64,000 bases of DNA. It comes from Paenibacillus antarcticus (GTDB taxonomy: Bacteria; Bacillota; Bacilli; Paenibacillales; Paenibacillaceae). The stretch spans positions 62,001 through 126,000 of the forward strand of contig NZ_LVJI01000006.1 in the NCBI RefSeq assembly GCF_001637225.1, in the 5' to 3' direction. This document shows positions 63,841-64,000 of this stretch, piece after piece; positions within the stretch are counted from its first letter, which is position 1, and each line of letters begins with the position of its first letter. The notes under the pieces were generated by a model. It made no database searches, was not told the origin of the DNA, and saw only the letters and a program-made list of their open reading frames with translations. Made by a program: the position numbers and the translations under genes.

Positions 63841-64000
63841 GTGAACAAAATAACGCATCGTCAAATCATTATTCTCGGTTTCGCCTATATGTTGCCGTTT
63901 GCTATCAATGAGGTTCGTTCGCTATCAGCTGCGAAACAGCATACCTATATAACTTATATGGTAGCAGCGGCTATATTTGCGGGTATTCTATGGATGCTAT
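63841..64000 (+). CDS. Spore germinant receptor subunit B, N-terminus (GerB family; cut by window end)
   Basis: The first 53 residues of a membrane protein: MNKITHRQIIILGFAYMLPF is typical of GerAB/GerKB (APC-type) subunits, which bind the germinant. The start is GTG, with AGGAGGGG about 6 bases upstream. The frame is open to the window end. The operon order A-C-D-B resembles gerK of B. subtilis with an added small subunit. Confidence 0.8.
   Translation, partial: MNKITHRQIIILGFAYMLPFAINEVRSLSAAKQHTYITYMVAAAIFAGILWML

Overview
The window looks like a chromosomal stretch of a spore-forming Gram-positive bacterium of the Paenibacillus type (Bacillota, Paenibacillaceae). This rests on the GerA-family spore germination operon at the right end, a secreted protein with three S-layer homology domains, a lipoteichoic acid synthase, strong AGGAGG-type ribosome sites, frequent TTG/GTG starts, many AraC-type regulators and moderately low GC. 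I saw no rRNA, tRNA, CRISPR array, insertion sequence or prophage.

Layout. 1-2408: end of cydD and all of cydC (cytochrome bd assembly exporter). 2733-6332: a compact, visibly AT-rich three-gene cassette (predicted nuclease-like effector, small middle protein, SMC/RecF-like ATPase with a cysteine cluster) that fits the ABC-three-component (ABC-3C) conflict systems; it sits between housekeeping genes and is the best candidate for an under-described system here. 6821-18624: fumarase, a membrane-anchored alpha/beta hydrolase, a DUF4367-like secreted protein, a heterodimeric ABC exporter with an Arg/His-rich upstream protein and two perfect dyad operators, an S66 peptidase, a MocR regulator, DinB and Rid proteins, and two very small genes. 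18846-31177: surface and sugar-related genes: a 1720-residue S-layer-anchored phosphoesterase/GH8 fusion, two AraC regulators, a secreted beta-helix protein, and a three-gene TIM-barrel/Gfo-Idh-MocA operon.

31254-42637: LTA synthase, an unusual methyl-accepting protein, glutamate dehydrogenase, a PD-(D/E)XK-XPD-type helicase, another Gfo/Idh/MocA protein, and cidAB with a divergent LysR gene. 42761-50450: a MarR-controlled heterodimeric ABC exporter paralogous to the first one, a ferritin-like protein, and a TetR/MMPL pair. 50610-60668: a hidden 54-residue gene, a nucleoside hydrolase, modAB (without modC) facing a one-component HTH-substrate-binding regulator, a Rieske/FAD oxidoreductase, a MerR/MFS efflux pair, a DUF2167 protein and a membrane diguanylate cyclase. 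60826-64000: a gerA-type germinant receptor operon in the order A, C, small two-helix D-like subunit, B (cut by the window end).

Several units share one logic: a regulator next to or facing the transporter or enzyme it probably controls (AraC/S-layer protein, AraC/sugar operon, LysR/cidAB, MarR/ABC-ABC, TetR/MMPL, HTH-PBP/modAB, MerR/MFS). Dyad sequences that could be the operators are visible in most of these intergenic regions. All functional calls come from reading motifs; no database search was run.
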